64,000 nt of DNA from Streptomyces sp. CC228A (GCF_021390935.1 NZ_JAJPUI010000002.1:372001-436000); one strand, 5' to 3'. Positions 8,703-18,203 are shown, numbered from the stretch's first letter. A program made the numbers and translations. The notes: generated by a model not told the origin, from the letters alone.

Positions 8703-9482
8703 ATGGCATCCGTACCCGCGGTCCTCCGGTCGGAGTGGACCAAGATCCGCACGGTCTCCTCGACCGTGTGGACGCTGACCGGCGCGCTGCTCGTCACGGT
8801 GGCGATGGGCGCCGGCATCAGCCTGCTGATGAACGTGACCTTCGACCAGCTGTCCGAGGTCCAGCAGCTCACCTTCGACCCAACGGTGGTCAGCTTCTCC
8901 GGCATGGTGCTGGGCCAGCTGGCGATGGTGGTCTTCGGCGTGCTCGTGGTCGGCACGGAGTACAGCTCCGGCATGATCCGCACCTCCCTGGCGGCGGTGC
9001 CGCAGCGCGGCGCGTTCCTCTTCGGCAAGGTCGCCGTGGCGAGCGCCCTGGCCCTCGCGGTGGGCCTCGTCACCAGCTTCGTGTCGTTCTTCGTCGGGCA
9101 GGCCCTGCTGGGCGAGCACCGGACGACGATCGGCGCGGACCACGTGCTGCGCGCGGTGATCGGCGGCGGGCTCTACATGGGGCTCATCGCCGTGTTCTCG
9201 ATGGGCGTGGCGGCGATGCTGCGCTCCCCGCTGCTGTCGATGGGCATCCTCGTGCCCTTCTTCTTCCTGGTGTCGCAGATCCTGGTGGCGGTGCCGAAGG
9301 TGCAGGATGTCGCGCGGTACTTCCCGGACCAGGCGGGCTCCGCGATCATGCAGGTGGTGCCCGGGGGCCTGGGGCAGGAGCCCTTGCCGTACGGTCCGTG
9401 GGGCGGACTGGGCATCATGGTGCTGTGGGTGGTCGCGGCGCTGGCGGGCGGCTACCTGGTGCTGAGGAAGCGGGACGCGTAG
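8703..9482 (+). CDS. ABC-2 type transporter permease (module 1)
   Basis: The 259-residue membrane protein is the translocation partner of the ATPase at 7747. It begins with a short cytoplasmic segment typical of this group (LRSEWTKIRTVSSTVWTLTG), followed by about six hydrophobic helices, the last near residues 235-253, and a short basic end (LRKRDA). ATG at 8703 is 8 bp after the ATPase stop, implying translational coupling. It is a paralogue of the permease at 11239. The substrate cannot be predicted from sequence. Confidence 0.9.
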   Translation: MASVPAVLRSEWTKIRTVSSTVWTLTGALLVTVAMGAGISLLMNVTFDQLSEVQQLTFDPTVVSFSGMVLGQLAMVVFGVLVVGTEYSSGMIRTSLAAVPQRGAFLFGKVAVASALALAVGLVTSFVSFFVGQALLGEHRTTIGADHVLRAVIGGGLYMGLIAVFSMGVAAMLRSPLLSMGILVPFFFLVSQILVAVPKVQDVARYFPDQAGSAIMQVVPGGLGQEPLPYGPWGGLGIMVLWVVAALAGGYLVLRKRDA

Positions 9483-9646
9483 CCGTCCGCAGTCGGTTCG
9501 CCACCGGGCGTGTGGCGTGCGGGCCGTTTTCCGCATGAGGTGGAACCGTCAGGTGCGTACCCTGCTCTTACCTCCTACGGGTGACTTCACGGTGTCCCGC
9601 GACGCTGCTGCCCGTTGTCGTACCGACCTGTCGATAGGGCTGAAGA

Positions 9647-11242
9647 ATGATCGAGGCAGTCGGCCTGACCAAGCGCTACGGCGCCAAGACCGCCGTCCAG
9701 GACCTCACCTTCCAGGTGCGGCCCGGTGCCGTCACGGGCTTCCTGGGGCCGAACGGCTCCGGCAAGTCGACGACCATGCGCATGATCCTCGGCCTCGACC
9801 GGCCCACCGCCGGCCGTGTCACGATCAACGGCCGCACCTTCCAGGAGCTGCCGAACGCGCCGCGGCACGTGGGCGCCCTGCTGGACGCCCGCGCCATGCA
9901 CGGCGGCCGCACGGCGCGCAGCCACCTGCTGGCGCTCGCCCAGCTCTCCGGCATCCCGGCGCGGCGCGTGGACGAGGTGCTCGGCGTGGTCGGCCTGCAG
10001 GACGTGGCGCGGATGCGCACCAAGGGCTTCTCCCTCGGCATGGGGCAGCGGCTCGGTATCGCCGCGGCGCTGCTCGGCGACCCGCAGGTGCTGCTCTTCG
10101 ACGAGCCGGTCAACGGCCTGGACCCCGAGGGCATCCTCTGGGTGCGGAACCTGATGAAGGCGCTGGCGGCCGAGGGCCGCACGGTCTTCGTCTCCTCGCA
10201 CCTGATGAGTGAGATGGCGCTCACAGCGGAGCACCTGATCGTCATCGGCCGGGGCCGGCTGCTGGCCGACATGAGCGTCAGGGAGTTCATCGCGGTGAAC
10301 TCGGCGGGCTTCGCCCGGGTCCGCACGCCGCATGACGCGCCGGAGCAGCGGGAGAAGCTGACCGCCGCGCTGACGGCAGCGGGCGGGTACGTCATGCCGG
10401 AGCGCGACGGCGCGCTGCGGGTGACGGGGCTGCCGCTGCCCCGCATCAGCGACCTGGCGCACGGGGCGGACGTCCGGCTCTGGGAGCTCTCCCCGCACCA
10501 GGCCTCCCTGGAGGAGGCGTACATGCGGATGACCCAGGCCGCGGTGGACTACCGGTCGACGGAGGACGAGCGCGCCGGCCTGATGCAGGAGCCGCTCCCC
10601 GGCATCGCGCCCGCGGAGCCGGCCGTGCCGGACATCCCCGTGGAGGGCTGGTACGCCCCGCCGCCGCCCGTCCCGCCGTCCGCGCAGCCCTCCCCGGCGG
10701 CCCGGAGCAGCACGCGGCGGCTCCCGCAGCCACCGGGGCAGCCGCCCCCGCGCCGGACGCGGTCGCGCAGGCGGACGCGGTCGCCGAGCCCGCGGCGGGC
10801 CCCGCCGCCGCGCCGTCCGTCGCCGGGGCCCCGGCCGACGCCACCCGTACGGCCACCGGCACGGCCGGCATCCCGTCCCCGGCCCGGCCGGTACAGCCGG
10901 CCCGACCGCTGGCAAGGCACCCACCGGCGCAGCCGGCGAGGCCGCCCCGGGCGGCCCGACCGGTACGCGCGGCCCTGCCGCCCGGCCGCAGCGGCTCCCT
11001 CCGCCGCCGCAGCGGACCCGCGCGTCGGCGGCGGGAGCGACTCGGGCTCCGCGGACGCCGCGGGCTCGGACGGCAAGCCGGGCAGCGCGGACGGTGCCCC
11101 GGCGGACCCCCGTACGGTCCACGGCACCGGGGCCGCAGCCCTGGCGGGCACCGGGCGGGCAGCGCCCGGGGCGGAGCCCGCCGCAGGGGAGGACGACGAC
11201 CACCAGACGCCCGCTCACCGCCGTACCGAGGACGCCCGATGA
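9647..11242 (+). CDS. ABC transporter ATP-binding protein (module 2) with long Ala/Pro-rich tail
   Basis: Residues 1-305 form a complete ABC ATPase closely related to module 1: Walker A GPNGSGKST, signature FSLGMGQRLGIA, Walker B VLLFDEP. A tail of about 220 residues follows that is absent from module 1. As written it is Pro/Arg-rich, but it reads as a cleaner Ala/Pro/Gly-rich linker if one C is restored at each of three runs (10692-10695, 10877-10880, 10981-10983); the three shifts cancel, so the ORF stays open. The tail is probably disordered. The stop overlaps the permease start (ATGA at 11239-11242), so the genes are coupled. ATG at 9647 begins the conserved MIEAVGLTKRYG. Confidence 0.88.
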   Translation: MIEAVGLTKRYGAKTAVQDLTFQVRPGAVTGFLGPNGSGKSTTMRMILGLDRPTAGRVTINGRTFQELPNAPRHVGALLDARAMHGGRTARSHLLALAQLSGIPARRVDEVLGVVGLQDVARMRTKGFSLGMGQRLGIAAALLGDPQVLLFDEPVNGLDPEGILWVRNLMKALAAEGRTVFVSSHLMSEMALTAEHLIVIGRGRLLADMSVREFIAVNSAGFARVRTPHDAPEQREKLTAALTAAGGYVMPERDGALRVTGLPLPRISDLAHGADVRLWELSPHQASLEEAYMRMTQAAVDYRSTEDERAGLMQEPLPGIAPAEPAVPDIPVEGWYAPPPPVPPSAQPSPAARSSTRRLPQPPGQPPPRRTRSRRRTRSPSPRRAPPPRRPSPGPRPTPPVRPPARPASRPRPGRYSRPDRWQGTHRRSRRGRPGRPDRYARPCRPAAAAPSAAAADPRVGGGSDSGSADAAGSDGKPGSADGAPADPRTVHGTGAAALAGTGRAAPGAEPAAGEDDDHQTPAHRRTEDAR

Positions 11243-12063
11243 CCACCGCCGCCCCCTACACCTCGCCGATCCCCGTCCGCCCCGCCCGCCTCGGCGACGC
11301 GATCGCCGCCGAGTGGACCAAGATGCGGTCGCTCCGCTCCACGGTCTGGACGCTCGGGGTGATGACCGCCGTCGTCGTCGGTGTCGGCTTCCTGCTGGCC
11401 TTCGCGATCGGGCAGGTGCCCGAGGAGGGCCCCGACGGGGAGCTCGCCGGCAGCGGCGTCCTCGAACTCGGCATCGTCGGCATGCTGCTCGGCTCCGTCT
11501 GCGTCATCACCCTCGGCGTGCTGACCGTCACGTCCGAGTACGGCACCGGGCTGATCCGGGCGACGCTGACGGCCTGCCCCAGCCGGGGCCGCATCCTGGC
11601 GGCGAAGTCGATCGTCTTCTTCGCCGTGGTCTTCACGATCACCGCCGCCGTCTCCGCGGCCAGTGCCGCCGTGCAGACGGCCATGCTCCCCGGGGCCGGC
11701 AGCTCGACCGTGGAGCACTGGCTGCGTGCGACGGTCGGCGTGGGCCTGTTCATGGCGCTGCTGGGGCTGCTGTCGCTGGCCGTGGGGACGCTGCTGCGGC
11801 ACTCCGCGGGCGCCATCACCACCATGATCGGCGTGGTGCTGCTGCCGTTCGTGCTGGCCATAGGGCTCTACGCGGAGTCGCTCGCGGAGCTGCGCACCTG
11901 GCTCGTGCAGTACTCGATCCCCAGCCAGCTGGCGGTCCTCTACAGCGGCCAGGCCGACTACACGGGCACGCCTTCCGGTTGGGACCCGCTGTGGATCATG
12001 GCCGGGGTGACCGCGGTCGCGCTCGCCGGGGCGTACGCGGCGCTCACCACGCGGGACGTGTAG
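11239..12063 (+). CDS. ABC-2 type transporter permease (module 2)
   Basis: The 274-residue protein has about six transmembrane helices and the same N-terminal AEWTKMRSLRSTVWTLGV motif as the module 1 permease, so it is the membrane partner of the ATPase at 9647. The ATG overlaps the ATPase stop by four bases. The gene ends 9 bp before the convergent small gene at 12073. The substrate is unknown; in this position streptomycetes usually carry transporters annotated only as multidrug type. Confidence 0.9.
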   Translation: MTTAAPYTSPIPVRPARLGDAIAAEWTKMRSLRSTVWTLGVMTAVVVGVGFLLAFAIGQVPEEGPDGELAGSGVLELGIVGMLLGSVCVITLGVLTVTSEYGTGLIRATLTACPSRGRILAAKSIVFFAVVFTITAAVSAASAAVQTAMLPGAGSSTVEHWLRATVGVGLFMALLGLLSLAVGTLLRHSAGAITTMIGVVLLPFVLAIGLYAESLAELRTWLVQYSIPSQLAVLYSGQADYTGTPSGWDPLWIMAGVTAVALAGAYAALTTRDV

Positions 12064-12072
12064 CCGCCGGCG

Positions 12073-12408
12073 TCAGTGGCGGGGCGCGCTGCGGGACCGC
12101 TGCACCTTCGCGGTGCGGCGGTCCTTCGCGTTCCAGCACGCCTTGTGCCAGTGCCGCCGGTCGTCCACGCCGCCGTACTCGGGCCAGGCGACCACGTGCG
12201 CCACGGAGGGCGGGATCTCCTGGTCGCAGCCGGGGCAGCGGTAGTGCTTCCCCGCCGTGCCGGCGCCCGCCACGTGCCGCACGGACCACTCCTCGCCCTG
12301 CCAGGTCTCGGTCCGCTGGAAGCCGCCGTACCGGTCGCCCGGCTCGCCGCCGGTCGCGCTGGGCGGCTGTCCGCCCCTCTTGGGGTACCGGTTGCGGCGC
12401 GGGGACAC
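12073..12408 (-). CDS. small protein with a Zn-site / HNH-like treble-clef pattern
   Basis: The 111-residue product has one recognisable region: HYRCPGCDQEIPP (about residues 56-68), then VAHVV, then HWHKACWNAKDRR. The spacing C-x2-C, His, and H-x3-C is what a treble-clef or HNH-like zinc site needs; a full catalytic HNH motif is not certain. Homologues in Streptomyces are, as I recall, labelled ATP/GTP-binding, for which I see no motif. The first 40 residues are Arg/Gly rich and probably disordered. GTG at 12408 was chosen because GAGGTG sits 6-11 bp upstream; the frame is open for 24 more codons. Confidence 0.8.
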   Translation of the reverse strand: MSPRRNRYPKRGGQPPSATGGEPGDRYGGFQRTETWQGEEWSVRHVAGAGTAGKHYRCPGCDQEIPPSVAHVVAWPEYGGVDDRRHWHKACWNAKDRRTAKVQRSRSAPRH

Positions 12409-12671
12409 GGTGAACACCTCACAGGATGCCGGCGGGCGGGGACGGTCGTGCGTCAGACGTCCAGCGTACGGGGAGCGCACCGGACCTTCCGCACCCCGCT
12501 GCGGTCGTCGGCCGTTCGCAGCGGTGACCGTTCTGATGTGCGATCACCCCCTCCCCCAGGGGTGCTTAGCGGAAAATCGGAAGAACCCGCCGTGGAGCCG
12601 TTGCCTTTGGCACGTGTCATGCGTTGGTGCCCGTGAGGCAGCCGCGTGGGCCGTCAAGGAGGCAGTAGGCG

Positions 12672-13706
12672 ATGCGCGTGGGAACTTTTGTACTGGCGGC
12701 GCAATTCCCCGGCCAGGGGCACAGCGAGGCGCTGCACCGCGCGGTGCGCTCCGCCGAGGTGGCGGAGGAGGCCGGGCTCGACTCGGTGTGGCTGGCGGAG
12801 CACCACTTCGTGCCGTACGGCACGTGCCCCTCGGCCGTCACGCTGGCCGCGCTGCTGCTGGGCCGCACCCGCCGCATCCGGGTCGGCACGGCGGTCAGCG
12901 TGCTGCCGACCGGGCACCCGGTGGCGCTCGCGGAGCAGGCGGCGCTGCTGCACATCGCGTCGGGGGGCCGGTTCACCCTGGGCGTGGGGCGCGGCGGCCC
13001 GTGGGTGGACCTGGAGGTCTTCGGCGCCGGGCTCGACGCGTACGAGAAGGACTTCCCCGAGGCGCTCGATCTGCTGCTGCGCTGGCAGCGGCAGGGCCGG
13101 GTGTCGGCGGACGGCCCGCGGTACCGGTTCCGCGAGGTCGCCGTCGTGCCGCGGCCGGACGAGCTCGTGGACGGCTCCGAGGCACCCGAGACGGTCCTCG
13201 CCTGCACGTCGCCGGCGAGCGTGAAGCTGGCCGCCGCCCGCGGTCTGCCGATGCTGCTGGGCATGCACTGCGGCGACGACGTCAAGGCGGACATGACCGC
13301 GCTGTGGCGGTCGGAGGCGCTTGCCGCGGGCCACCCGCCCGAGGAGGTGGCGCGGATCGCGGACCTGCACGTGTCGGCGGGAGTCGCCCAGATCGCGGAC
13401 CACACGGCGGACGCGCGGGAGCTGCTGCTGAAGACGATGCCCGGCTGGCTGCGGCGGGGCCTGGACGCGCATGTCACGGTCGACGGCCGGGCGCGCGCGA
13501 TGCGGGATCCGCTGGCGTACACGGAACTGCTGTGCCGGCTGCACCCGGTGGGCACCCCGCGGCTGGCCGCGGACCGGCTGGCCGCGACGGCGGAGCGCAC
13601 GGGCATCCGGCGGTTCGCGCTGCTGGTGGAGGGGTCGGGCCTGGTGGCGGCCACGGAGGAGAACGTACGGCGGCTGGCCTCCGACGTCCTGCCGCTCCTG
13701 CAATGA
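12672..13706 (+). CDS. LLM-class flavin-dependent oxidoreductase
   Basis: The 344-residue protein belongs to the luciferase-like monooxygenase superfamily, TIM-barrel enzymes using FMN or F420. Typical signs are VWLAEHHFVPYG near residue 40, the barrel strand RIRVGTAVSVLP and the segment GRFTLGVGRGG around residue 100. AAGGAGGC about 8 bp before ATG 12672 is a near-perfect Shine-Dalgarno. It is monocistronic, with about 250 bp of upstream non-coding sequence. The actual substrate and whether FMN or F420 is used cannot be told from this sequence. Confidence 0.9.
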   Translation: MRVGTFVLAAQFPGQGHSEALHRAVRSAEVAEEAGLDSVWLAEHHFVPYGTCPSAVTLAALLLGRTRRIRVGTAVSVLPTGHPVALAEQAALLHIASGGRFTLGVGRGGPWVDLEVFGAGLDAYEKDFPEALDLLLRWQRQGRVSADGPRYRFREVAVVPRPDELVDGSEAPETVLACTSPASVKLAAARGLPMLLGMHCGDDVKADMTALWRSEALAAGHPPEEVARIADLHVSAGVAQIADHTADARELLLKTMPGWLRRGLDAHVTVDGRARAMRDPLAYTELLCRLHPVGTPRLAADRLAATAERTGIRRFALLVEGSGLVAATEENVRRLASDVLPLLQ

Positions 13707-13831
13707 GCCCACACGGGGCTGCCGTCCGGCCCAGGCGGCGGCGGTCCCGGCTGCTGCCGCCCCTGCGCCGGTCACGCCCGGCGCCGGTCGCACCGTCGGG
13801 GGTCGCGGAGCGGCAACACGCGGACGCGGCG

Positions 13832-14224
13832 TCAGCAGTCCCGGAGCTCCGGGGACTGGTTCAGCAGCTGGGCCCGCACGGACGTGAACCGGGCGAGCCT
13901 CTCGTCGACCGACGGGTCCAGCGGGAACACCGCCACGCGGTGGCAGTTCTGGAACGCGAGCCGCACGCCGAAGTGGCGCTGCAGCGCCCCGCGGATCGCG
14001 TCACTCGCCAGGGCGCGCAGGAGCTGCCCCCGCGCCTGCTCGTCCGGCGGCGGCGTCCGGTTGTCGGCGAACGCACCCCCGTCCACCTGCAGCCTGGCCA
14101 CCAGAGAACTGATCATCTCCCACGCATACGGCAGGGAGGTCCGGACGCAGTCGACGAATTCGGCTTCGTCGACCTCGCCTCGCTCGGCCTGTTCCAACAG
14201 AGCCGGTGAGACGTCGAGCGACAT
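13832..14224 (-). CDS. SCO5389 family protein, function unknown
   Basis: This 130-residue soluble protein matches what I recall of the conserved actinomycete SCO5389 family. It starts MSLDVSPALLEQAERGEVDE, is acidic in the N-terminal half, and ends with Cys. No catalytic motif, signal peptide or membrane segment is visible. ATG 14224 follows GAGGAGAACCC, a good ribosome site. It is divergent from nucS (249-bp spacer) and convergent with the oxidoreductase gene at 12672. No function should be assigned. Confidence 0.85.
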   Translation of the reverse strand: MSLDVSPALLEQAERGEVDEAEFVDCVRTSLPYAWEMISSLVARLQVDGGAFADNRTPPPDEQARGQLLRALASDAIRGALQRHFGVRLAFQNCHRVAVFPLDPSVDERLARFTSVRAQLLNQSPELRDC

Positions 14225-14459
14225 GGGTTCTCCTCTCGCGACCCCGTGGCGAACGGGGCCTTACGGGCAGGGAAAAGAGGCCCCCCGTACGCACGGAGCG
14301 TGCACGAGTGACGACCTCCCGCGTCCACGTTATGCGTGCTGTCCGGGCCGCACCAGGAGATTGGGACACAACAGGCCACGGATCCGCGCACCTTGGCGGC
14401 CGTGCGGTGGGAGCGCTCCGCCGTGCCGGGTGGAATCGCGCGGAGGCGGCCGTGTCGAG

Positions 14460-14465
14460 TAGCGT
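14460..14465 (+). promoter_or_regulatory. -10 element for nucS
   Basis: TAGCGT ends 8 bp before the nucS ATG, and no Shine-Dalgarno intervenes, consistent with a leaderless or nearly leaderless transcript. Confidence 0.45.
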
Positions 14466-14473
14466 TGCGGACC

Positions 14474-15145
14474 ATGCGTCTCGTCATCGCCCGCTGCTCC
14501 GTCGACTACGCCGGCAGGCTCACCGCCCATCTGCCCTCCGCCCCCCGACTGATTCTCGTCAAGGCGGACGGCAGCGTGTCGATCCACGCTGACGACCGGG
14601 CGTACAAGCCTCTGAACTGGATGTCGCCGCCGTGCACCCTCAAGGAGGGGGACGGGGAGACCGAGGGCGTGTGGACCGTGGTGAACAAGGCCGGGGAGAA
14701 GCTGATCATCACGATGGAGGAGGTCCTCCACGACTCCTCCCACGAGCTGGGCGTGGACCCGGGCCTGATCAAGGATGGCGTGGAAGCGCACCTCCAGGAG
14801 CTGCTGGCCGATCGGATCGAGACACTCGGTGAGGGCTACACCCTGATCCGCCGCGAGTACCCGACGGCCATCGGCCCGGTCGACATCCTGTGCCGGGACG
14901 CGGACGGCTCCACCGTGGCGGTGGAGATCAAGCGGCGCGGCGAGATCGACGGCGTGGAGCAGCTCACGCGCTACCTGGAGCTGCTGAACCGGGACCCGCA
15001 CCTGGCGCCGGTGCGCGGCGTGTTCGCCGCGCAGGAGATCAAGCCCCAGGCCCGGGTGCTGGCCACGGACCGCGGGATCGGCTGCGTGGTCCTGGACTAC
15101 GACGCCCTGCGCGGCATCGAGGACGACAAGCTCCGCCTCTTCTGA
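14474..15145 (+). CDS. nucS: endonuclease NucS (EndoMS), non-canonical mismatch repair
   Basis: The 223-residue protein is the actinobacterial mismatch-specific endonuclease that replaces MutS/MutL, cleaving both strands at G-T, G-G and T-T mismatches and acting with the beta clamp. The N-terminal half is the dimerisation/DNA-binding domain; the C-terminal half carries a PD-(D/E)xK nuclease core, with the Asp in [11 protein letters not shown] and the Glu-x-Lys in [13 protein letters not shown] (about residues 155-165). The C-terminus ends in DKLRLF, resembling the clamp-binding tail. Length is the family norm. ATG 14474 is preceded by a -10-like TAGCGT and no ribosome site. Confidence 0.95.
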   Translation: MRLVIARCSVDYAGRLTAHLPSAPRLILVKADGSVSIHADDRAYKPLNWMSPPCTLKEGDGETEGVWTVVNKAGEKLIITMEEVLHDSSHELGVDPGLIKDGVEAHLQELLADRIETLGEGYTLIRREYPTAIGPVDILCRDADGSTVAVEIKRRGEIDGVEQLTRYLELLNRDPHLAPVRGVFAAQEIKPQARVLATDRGIGCVVLDYDALRGIEDDKLRLF

Positions 15146-15200
15146 CCGGACGGCACGGGCTCGCGGCCCGACGGGTACGGGCGCGGGCAGCGCGCGCATA

Positions 15201-15232
15201 CGGCCCCGGGAGGCATCCGCCTCCCGGGGCCG
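15201..15232. terminator. bidirectional terminator between nucS and the NTPase gene
   Basis: Perfect 14-bp arms CGGCCCCGGGAGGC (15201-15214) and GCCTCCCGGGGCCG (15219-15232) with an ATCC tetraloop lie between two convergent genes, followed by TTCGCTGTTC. Confidence 0.85.
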
Positions 15233-15302
15233 TTCGCTGTTCAGGACCCCGGTCGCCGTTCAGGCCGGTCGGCGCCGGGGCGTGCGCGCGGCCGCGGCCG
15301 GG

Positions 15303-18203
15303 TCAGGCAGGCGTGCCGGTGGTCCCGGTGTCCCCGGTGGCACCCCCGCCGGACGTGGTGAGACCGCTCGCGGTGGGCTCCTCGCCGCCGGTGCTGCCGT
15401 CCGTGTCTCCGTCCCCGCCGGTGGTGGTGCCGTCCGTGGTGGTGCCGCCCGTCGTGTCCGTGCCGCCCGAGTCGGTCGACCCGGTGGTGGTACCGCCCGT
15501 GGTGTCCGTACCGCCCGAGTCGGTCGACCCGGTCGTGGTGCCGCCGCTGTCCCCCGTCCCGCCGGTGGTGGTGGTGCCGTCGGTGGTGCCGCCGGTCGTG
15601 GTGTCCGTACCGCCTGAGCCGGTCGTCCCGGATGTGGGGCTTCCGGTGGACGACGAGCTGCTGCCGCTCGGGGACGGCGACGACGAGCCTCCCGTGGTCG
15701 AGGACCCGCCGCCGCTGGGCGTGGTGCCGGACTCGCCGCCGGACGGGCTCTCCGAGCCGGACGACGACGGGCCGTCGCCCGCCGATCCGGTGGCGCCGGG
15801 CCGCACGGGGGTGCCCGGCGTCCCGTCCCCGGCCCCGGTGCCGCCCGTGGTGCCCGCGCCGGGCGTGGCGCCGCCCGTCCCGCCGGAGCCGCCGGTCGTG
15901 CCGTCCGCGCCCGGGGCGTCGTCGCCGGAGCCGCCGGAGGTGGCGGAGCCGTCGCCGCCGATGCCGTCGCCGCCGCCCGTCGAGTGGTCGGTGGTGACCG
16001 TACGGTCGCCGGCGCCGCCCGTGTCACCGCCGTCGCCGGAGGTGGCGCCCAGGGTCACGACGGTGCCGAGGACCGCCGCGAGGAGCGCGCCCGCGCCGGC
16101 CGCCACGAGGTTGCGGCGGGCGCCGGTCAGCAGGCTGCCCCGCAGCCGCGCGAGCGGTCCGCCCGGAGCGGCGGCGGCCCGGCCCGGCGCCGCCCGGAGC
16201 CGTGCGCGGTGGCGGCGACGTGGGTGTCGTACGGCAGCGTGTGCGCGGGGACGGTGTCCCCCGGTGCGTCTGCGCCGTCGGCGCCGTGAGCGCCGACCGG
16301 GCCCGCGGCCGGGGTGCCGGCGGCGGGGGTGCGCCCGGGGTGGGCCGCGGGCGCGCCGCCGCCGGTGCGGGTGGCGCCGCCCTTCCGCAGGGCCGGGGCG
16401 TCGGCGTGCGGGACGGGTCCGGAGGCGAGGAAGTCCTCCCCGCGGTGCCGGCCGCCGCCGGGCGGCCCCGTTCGCGGTCGGCGACGAGCGCCAGCGCCCG
16501 GCGGCCGGCGACCGTGCCGCGCTTGTCGGCGAGCGCGCCGCGCATGCCGATGGACGCCTCCAGTTCGGCGCGGGCCCGGTCGAGGTTGCCGGCGCACAGC
16601 GCGAGGACGCCGAGCTCGTGGTGGAAGTACGCCTCCTCCGCGACCTCGCCCGCGGCCCGGGCGGCGCCCTGCCCGCCGCGCAGCGCGCGCTCCCAGGCGC
16701 CCCAGTGGAGCCCGGCGGAGAAGGCGGGGGCCGCGCTGCGGGCGAGCAGTACGGCCGCGCTGGCGTGCCCTGCCTCCTGGCTGGCGGCGAGCGCGGTGAG
16801 CGCGGCCAGCAGGGCGTCGGCCTGGGCGGTGACCCGTTCGGGGGCGACCGAGGGTGGCCGGCCCACCAGGCGTAGTGCTGGGCGGCGGTGTGGGCACGCG
16901 CCAGTGCGCCGTCGGCGTAGCCGCGTTCGGTGAGCTGCTCGGCGATGCCGGCGGCCAGCCGGTAGCGCGGGCCCACGGGGGTGAGCAGCCCGCAGGCGAG
17001 GAGTTCGCCGACCGCGGCGTCGGCGTGGGTGTCGCCGACCAGGGCGGGCAGGTGGGCCTGGTGCGGGACCTCCCCGCCGAGCGCCACCGCGAACCGCAGG
17101 GTCTCCCGGGCGGCTTCGGAGAGCCGCGATGCCAGCAGCGCCGCGGGGGCGGCCGCTTCGCCGAGGCCGGGCAGGGGTGTCACGCGGTCGTCGGCGAAGA
17201 CGCTGGCGTCGGTGTCCTCGCCGGACTCGCCGTCCTCGTCTTCGGTGTCCTCGCCGTCCGGGGCGGAGGAGAGCGCCTCGCGCTGGGCGTCGCGCTGCCG
17301 CAGGAGCGCGGCGGCCTGGACGAAGCGCAGGGGAAGGCCCTCGGACTCGAACCACAGGTCGCCGGCCCAGTTGGCCTCCTCGTCGGTGAGCTCGCGGCCG
17401 ACGGCGTCTTCGAGGAGTTCGAGGGTGGCGGTGCGGTCCAGGCCGGTGAGGAAGACCTCTTCGATGTCCGCGCCGGACGAGGGGGCCGGGGTGGCGGGGG
17501 TGGCGGCGAGGAGGAAGGCGCACTCGGGGGCGGCGTCGAGCAGCTCGTCGAGGGCGGCGCCGCCGAACTCCAGGTCGTCGACGAGCACGACGGCACCGAC
17601 GTCACGCACGAGGGCGAGCAGGCCGGCGCGGTCGGGGCGGTGGTCCGGCGCGTGGTGGACGGCGGCGAACAGCTCGTACAGCAGCTCGGTCGGGGTCCTG
17701 CGGTGGCCGGACAGGCGTATGACCCCGTCGGGTGCGAGGCCGGCGCAGTCGGCGGCGACGGCGTCGAGGAGCCGGCTGCGGCCGGCGCCGTGCGGGCCGG
17801 TGAGGCGCACGGAGCGGCCGCGGGTGAGGAGGCGCACGAGCCGGTCGTGCTGCTCGTCCCGCTCCAGCAGCGGCAGGTCGGGGGCGGCGGGGCCCGCGGG
17901 GACGGGCGGCGCGGCGGCGCGGTCGCGCTCGGCGCGCTGCTCGGCGGTGCGCCGGCCGGGGGTGCCGGGCTGGCGGCCGGGCGGGCAGGGCTCGATCTCG
18001 CTGCCGTCGACGGGGTTGACGGTGAGGAGGAAGTCGCCGGAGACGAGCTGGGCGGTCCGCGCCGGTGCGGGGCTGCCGCCCGCGGCGAGCGGGGGCAGGT
18101 CGTCGCGGGAGGCGCGGGCGCGGGAGGTGTCGGCGCCGGTGTCGTCGGCGTCGTCGGTCGTGCGGTGGCCGTGCTCGTCCGGCCGCCGGTTCATCGGGTC
18201 CAT
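15303..18203 (-). CDS. large STAND-like NTPase with TPR-like region, one membrane helix and Gly/Thr-rich exterior tail
   Basis: The 966-residue ORF has a disordered N-terminus, an AAA/STAND-like NTPase core (Walker A-like GPHGAGRSRLL near residue 135, with Arg where Lys is usual; Walker B AVVLVDDLEF near 205), an alpha-helical repeat region, one hydrophobic helix (NLVAAGAGALLAAVLGTVVT) and a C-terminal tail of more than 200 residues rich in Gly/Thr/Ser. The helical repeat is interrupted: reading Pro-Ser-Val-Ala-Pro-Glu onwards needs another frame from about 16853, a third from about 16461, and the original frame returns near 16194. Restoring one base in three short C/G runs gives a continuous protein. 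Function is unknown; its neighbours are nucS and a STAS protein. Start ATG 18203 is the first conserved methionine. Confidence 0.75.
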   Translation of the reverse strand: MDPMNRRPDEHGHRTTDDADDTGADTSRARASRDDLPPLAAGGSPAPARTAQLVSGDFLLTVNPVDGSEIEPCPPGRQPGTPGRRTAEQRAERDRAAAPPVPAGPAAPDLPLLERDEQHDRLVRLLTRGRSVRLTGPHGAGRSRLLDAVAADCAGLAPDGVIRLSGHRRTPTELLYELFAAVHHAPDHRPDRAGLLALVRDVGAVVLVDDLEFGGAALDELLDAAPECAFLLAATPATPAPSSGADIEEVFLTGLDRTATLELLEDAVGRELTDEEANWAGDLWFESEGLPLRFVQAAALLRQRDAQREALSSAPDGEDTEDEDGESGEDTDASVFADDRVTPLPGLGEAAAPAALLASRLSEAARETLRFAVALGGEVPHQAHLPALVGDTHADAAVGELLACGLLTPVGPRYRLAAGIAEQLTERGYADGALARAHTAAQHYAWWAGHPRSPPNGSPPRPTPCWPRSPRSPPARRQGTPARPYCSPAARPPPSPPGSTGAPGSARCAAGRAPPGPRARSRRRRTSTTSSASSRCAPATSTGPAPNWRRPSACAARSPTSAARSPAAGRWRSSPTANGAARRRPAPRGGLPRLRTRPARRRPGPAEGRRHPHRRRRARGPPRAHPRRRHPGRGPGRRSRRRRRRRTGGHRPRAHAAVRHPRRRHRARLRAAPGRAAAAPGGPLARLRGSLLTGARRNLVAAGAGALLAAVLGTVVTLGATSGDGGDTGGAGDRTVTTDHSTGGGDGIGGDGSATSGGSGDDAPGADGTTGGSGGTGGATPGAGTTGGTGAGDGTPGTPVRPGATGSAGDGPSSSGSESPSGGESGTTPSGGGSSTTGGSSSPSPSGSSSSSTGSPTSGTTGSGGTDTTTGGTTDGTTTTGGTGDSGGTTTGSTDSGGTDTTGGTTTGSTDSGGTDTTGGTTTDGTTTGGDGDTDGSTGGEEPTASGLTTSGGGATGDTGTTGTPA

